A stretch of 64,000 nucleotides of DNA, from positions 3,472,001 to 3,536,000 of the forward strand of contig OY540812.1 in assembly GCA_961205875.1 (NCBI GenBank), in the 5' to 3' direction. Numbering within the stretch: the stretch's first letter is position 1; the number at the start of each line of letters is the position of its first letter. The translations under genes were made by a program, and so were the position numbers. Shown piece by piece: positions 61,225 to 64,000 of this stretch. The notes under the pieces were generated by a model. That model saw only the letters and a program-made list of their open reading frames with translations. It searched no databases and was not told where the DNA came from. Source of the stretch: Sialis fuliginosa. Its lineage: Eukaryota; Arthropoda; Insecta; Megaloptera; Sialidae.

Positions 61225-61265
61225 TCTGTCCTTATTGGCGGCCGCGCGCCTTTTCCTTTTAGGGC
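61225..61265. other. Small GC-rich patch
   Basis: ATTGGCGGCCGCGCGCCTTT then TAGGGCCTCCAGTATTTAGG; no match elsewhere in the window and no coding signal. Confidence 0.3.
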
Positions 61266-61889
61266 CTCCAGTATTTAGGCTAACTTTATATGACTGACAA
61301 GGCACCGATGTTGATTTGTTTATTGCTTACGGTCAAATATCCAATATCTCATATTTTATAATTAAATAAGGAAAAATATATGTAGAAACGTTTATACATG
61401 TTTGCATTTAAATGATTCGAAAATTACATGACATTTTATTACAGTTATTTATACGATCTATATATTTTACATAAAATAAAAGTATTGATACGTGTGGGTT
61501 GTATTAGAATTCACTCATTTAAATTTACAAGATATTTCTATATTTTTGAGGCTTCCGAAGTTTAAAATACTCATAGTTTTTTATTTAAATATTACTAACT
61601 TTCGATATTTTAAACTGCCTTTTCAATTTCTATAAAACAACGCGTGAGTGGGGAGGGGGCACTTACCTACAAAGCTATTCATCCCTACATATTTTTTTTT
61701 CGCATGGCTCCTAAACTTTTTCTTACTTCAAGAGAGTCAGACCCACCAGCCCCCCCCCCCTCCTCCTCCTAGTTACGCCAATGCGGAGATCCTCAAAATG
61801 TGTAATTATATTAAAATATAAAGTTTGATTTTTTTTCAATTTATTTTATTTATTATTATTTTTAGCAATTTCAAAAAGGAGGAGATTCT

Positions 61890-62270
61890 CAATTCGAAAA
61901 AAAAAATTTTTATGTATGTATGTTCGGGCATAACTCCAACAAATATGCAACGATTTGGACGATTTTTGTTTTTTTGAAAGAGTATATTCCCGAGGTAATC
62001 CCATATAAATTTTGTCAAAATCTGGTCATGGACTTTTTAGATATGCCACTCAAAAGGTAAAAAAAGAAGAAAACTTAAAAAACGACAAAAAAAAACTTTA
62101 AAAATATTAAAAAGTATATAATAATAAAATTTAACAGTTTTTGAAGTCAATACAAAACTTTTTAAGAAAGAAATAAAATGAAAAACAAGTTCAAAAATGG
62201 TTAAATTTAATTATTATATTTTTTTCAGTGTCTTTAGGGTTCTTTTTGAAGTAAAAAAAAAAAATTAGAT
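61890..62270 (+). repeat. Dispersed repeat family I copy
   Basis: CATAACTCCAACAAATATGC, TTGAAAGAGTATATTCCCGA, CCCATATAAATTTTGTCAAA and GCCACTCAAAAGGTAAAAAA match 9680-10140 in order. Confidence 0.6.
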
Positions 62271-62302
62271 TATTCTTACGTCTAAATTATTTGATACTTT
62301 AA

Positions 62303-62613
62303 TGCCTGGTATTATAAAGAATTTGCCGCAAAGCTTCCAGCTAATGCTATTAACTGAGAGTCCAATTGTTGTGAAATTGCTCGATATTTAAAAGCAGTGG
62401 TAATAAATAAATGTATAATAATGCAAATGCTATGCATTTTATAAAGTACACTTATTTTAACTCGCTGATTTATACTTATTACGCATGCGTTGAAGTCATT
62501 ATATGTACGATTTCATTGACAACATCTGTGAGTGGTTGTCATTTATATTTAATACCTAGCAGATAGCGTTAGCTGGGAGCTAATTTCAAGCAAATTCTTT
62601 ATAATACTAGGCA
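62303..62613. mobile_element. MITE family B, complete copy, 311 bp
   Basis: The ends TGCCTGGTATTATAAAGAAT and, inverted, TGCCTAGTATTATAAAGAAT match at 23 of 24 positions including the following TTGC. The ends are close to those of family A (TGTCCGGTATTATAAAGGA), suggesting the same transposase group. Confidence 0.82.
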
Positions 62614-63404
62614 TAATAAGAATCTTATCTGTATCTATATTAAACTACAAAACTGCTTGGTTGATAAACATATAACAAATAGGTATGTACGCTACCTATT
62701 CATTGCTACTTATGGTATAATTTCTTTACTTAACGGTTATTATTCAAAACGTCAAGTTTTGCCATCTTTGTAAAGCCGACTACTACTACACCTGTGCAGA
62801 GACTTGTTGTTCGTTTCAATGAAATCATAACTGGTAGCAGCTGATAGGTCATGCGATGTATTGCCGTTGCTTTTTATATCCTCTAGGATATGTAGTTATG
62901 TTGGCATAATGCACCGCTTCAAGGGGCTTACATCAACACAGTGGGTAATTTGGGTGCTGTTAGATTAAATAGCCATGTATCTTTTTGGGGCTACTGATTA
63001 TGTAAATTGAAGATGATTGGGTTTTTGCGTACGTTATTATGAATATTACATTTAGTATTACAGAATCAATAGTTGAAAGAGTGTATTTTTTTTTATCTTT
63101 TGGTAGATTTATTAAACGTAACATATAAATTCATTTTAAGGGGAGGTCTTGCTATAAAACGCGAATTTTGAGAGATTTTTCTGGATTTTTTCTAGAAGAA
63201 AATTAACGGTGGATTATTTTAAATAAATACTTTAAAAAAATTACCGCAGGTCTATATCCTAATTCGTTCTCGAGATGTAAAATGTAAACTAAGTTTGTTA
63301 TTTCAATATTTTGGAGAAAAATGGTCGTAACTTTTGAACGGGTTGTCGGAATTGATATTTGTCGACGGATTTGAAATTAGTGTATTAAATTCTATTTAAT
63401 GATA
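62614..63404. other. Unremarkable AT-rich DNA
   Basis: No repeat partner in the window and no coding signal recognised. Confidence 0.45.
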
Positions 63405-63738
63405 TCCATACTAATATTATAAATGCGAATATGTCTCTGTCTATCTGTTTGTTACCTTTTCAAGGCTAAACTGCTGAACCGATCTTGATGAAATTTAGCA
63501 GCGAGATAGCTTGCATTCTAAAGAAGAACATAGGCAATTTTGTATCCCGAAACATCTATTAGATAAAAAAATGGATATGTAACATTTGTACGCTGACCTG
63601 TTTTGTCGACTATCATAAAAGAAATCTGTATTACCTATCCTTCTTCTTCTTCATGAGTCTTATTTCAAGTAGATTTTCTCCTTTTTTGACAGCTCCTACT
63701 TAACATAAATTCCACGCGAACGAAATCGCGGGTAACAG
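63405..63738 (+). mobile_element. Helitron-like repeat, most complete copy, about 334 bp
   Basis: It starts TCCATACTAATATTATAAAT and carries CGAATATGTCTCTGTC, AAGGCTAAACTGCTGAACCG, ATTTAGCAGCGAGATAGCTT, AACATAGGCAATTTTGTATC and CTATTAGATAAAAAAATGG. It ends ACGCGAACGAAATCGCGGGT then AACAGAACT, where the usual CTAGT is altered. It has no coding capacity, as expected of a non-autonomous Helitron. Confidence 0.75.
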
Positions 63739-63759
63739 AACTTGAAAATTTTGGTCAAA

Positions 63760-64000
63760 AAACATAAATTTATTTGATAGAAAGTTGCAAAATTATGAAC
63801 GGATATTTCGGGAAAATAACATTTTTGCTACCGAAAATATTAAATATATATTAATAAAAAATAGTTTTAAATCAATTCCCACGTGGTTGCTTTGCTACAA
63901 AATGATGAGGTGGATTGCATTTACAAACACAGCACATACAAGATTTACTTAACAAAATTTTAAATATTTTTTTTGATATTAGGTTACATTACGAAGCAGC
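63760..64000 (-). mobile_element. Second copy of the nested 57.1-kb element, running off the window
   Basis: In reverse it reads GTAACCTAATATCAAAAAAA...AAGTAAATCTTGTATGTGCT, GCAATCCACCTCATCATTTT and TTCCCGAAATATCCGTTCAT, as at 57109-57330. Confidence 0.68.

Larger units (their letters stand above)
43086..64000. other. Inferred upstream flanking DNA without recognisable genes
   Basis: Right of the CpG-rich block no coding exon was recognised on either strand. The longest open frames (about 60-97 codons) lie in repeats or simple sequence. The region is AT-rich and carries mobile elements and tandem repeats, listed individually. Confidence 0.45.

Noticed and set aside
1..64000. Integrated virus or active retrotransposon
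   Set aside because: No frame shows reverse transcriptase, integrase, capsid or transposase motifs; all recognised elements are short and non-coding.

Overview
This window looks like AT-rich insect nuclear DNA, most likely from a moth or butterfly (Lepidoptera; inference). The support is an interstitial TTAGG telomere-type tract (53172-53191), many short elements with the Helitron-like 5' end TCCATACTAATATTATAA and 3' end GAAGCCGCGG...CTAGT that are common in Lepidoptera, and a fragment reading CGGCCAAGTGCG...GGGTTCCGTA, which is familiar from lepidopteran repeats. There are no bacterial operons, no RNA genes I can support, no CRISPR array and no complete protein-coding gene.

The one convincing coding feature is a short exon on the minus strand (41738 down to about 41633). 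It starts with an ATG in good context after an in-frame stop and reads MSRRKQARPVRLLDDE..., the N-terminal RRKQ NuRD-recruitment motif shared by C2H2 zinc-finger transcription factors such as Sall, FOG/ZFPM, BCL11 and ZNF521/423. It ends at a splice donor. Behind it (42.3-43.1 kb) lies the most GC/CpG-rich DNA of the window, with a perfect minus-strand splice donor (CAG|GTAAGT) ending a likely untranslated first exon, and a TATA-like box. The simplest layout is therefore: promoter and 5' exon near 43 kb, first coding exon near 41.7 kb, a first coding intron running left through at least 41.6 kb to the window edge, and upstream flanking DNA from 43.1 to 64 kb. No zinc-finger exon is inside the window, so the exact gene cannot be named.

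Everything else is non-coding and rich in old and fairly recent small mobile elements. Several have clean boundaries: a hAT-type element at 16622-17015 with 8-bp target duplications TTACAAAT; two copies of a hAT-type element (5595-5792 and 57044-57568) with perfect 8-bp duplications ATTACAAC and GGAATAAC, the second split by a nested element; a 1.65-kb element (20472-22124) with TTA duplications; pogo/Tc1-like elements flanked by TA (43720-43802 and 54861-55319); a foldback with arms of about 200 bp (10711-11176); and a 332-bp MITE family in four copies (221, 3605, 19722, 52594). Helitron-like copies, a repeat with a 'GAGGAAGCACTGTGCATTTAC' 3' region, and local tandem duplications (11.2, 17.7, 38.4, 39.0, 40.9-41.6 and 51.0-51.7 kb) make up much of the rest. 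The stretches between are low-complexity A/T sequence in which I see nothing definable.

I did not find a convincing new biological system. The items most worth following are the regulatory-gene 5' end, the 235-bp nested palindrome built of 21-bp units at 60784-61018, the retrotransposon-like inverted pair at 8428-8593, and the CpG-rich islands at 27.7-28.0 and 55.4-55.6 kb.
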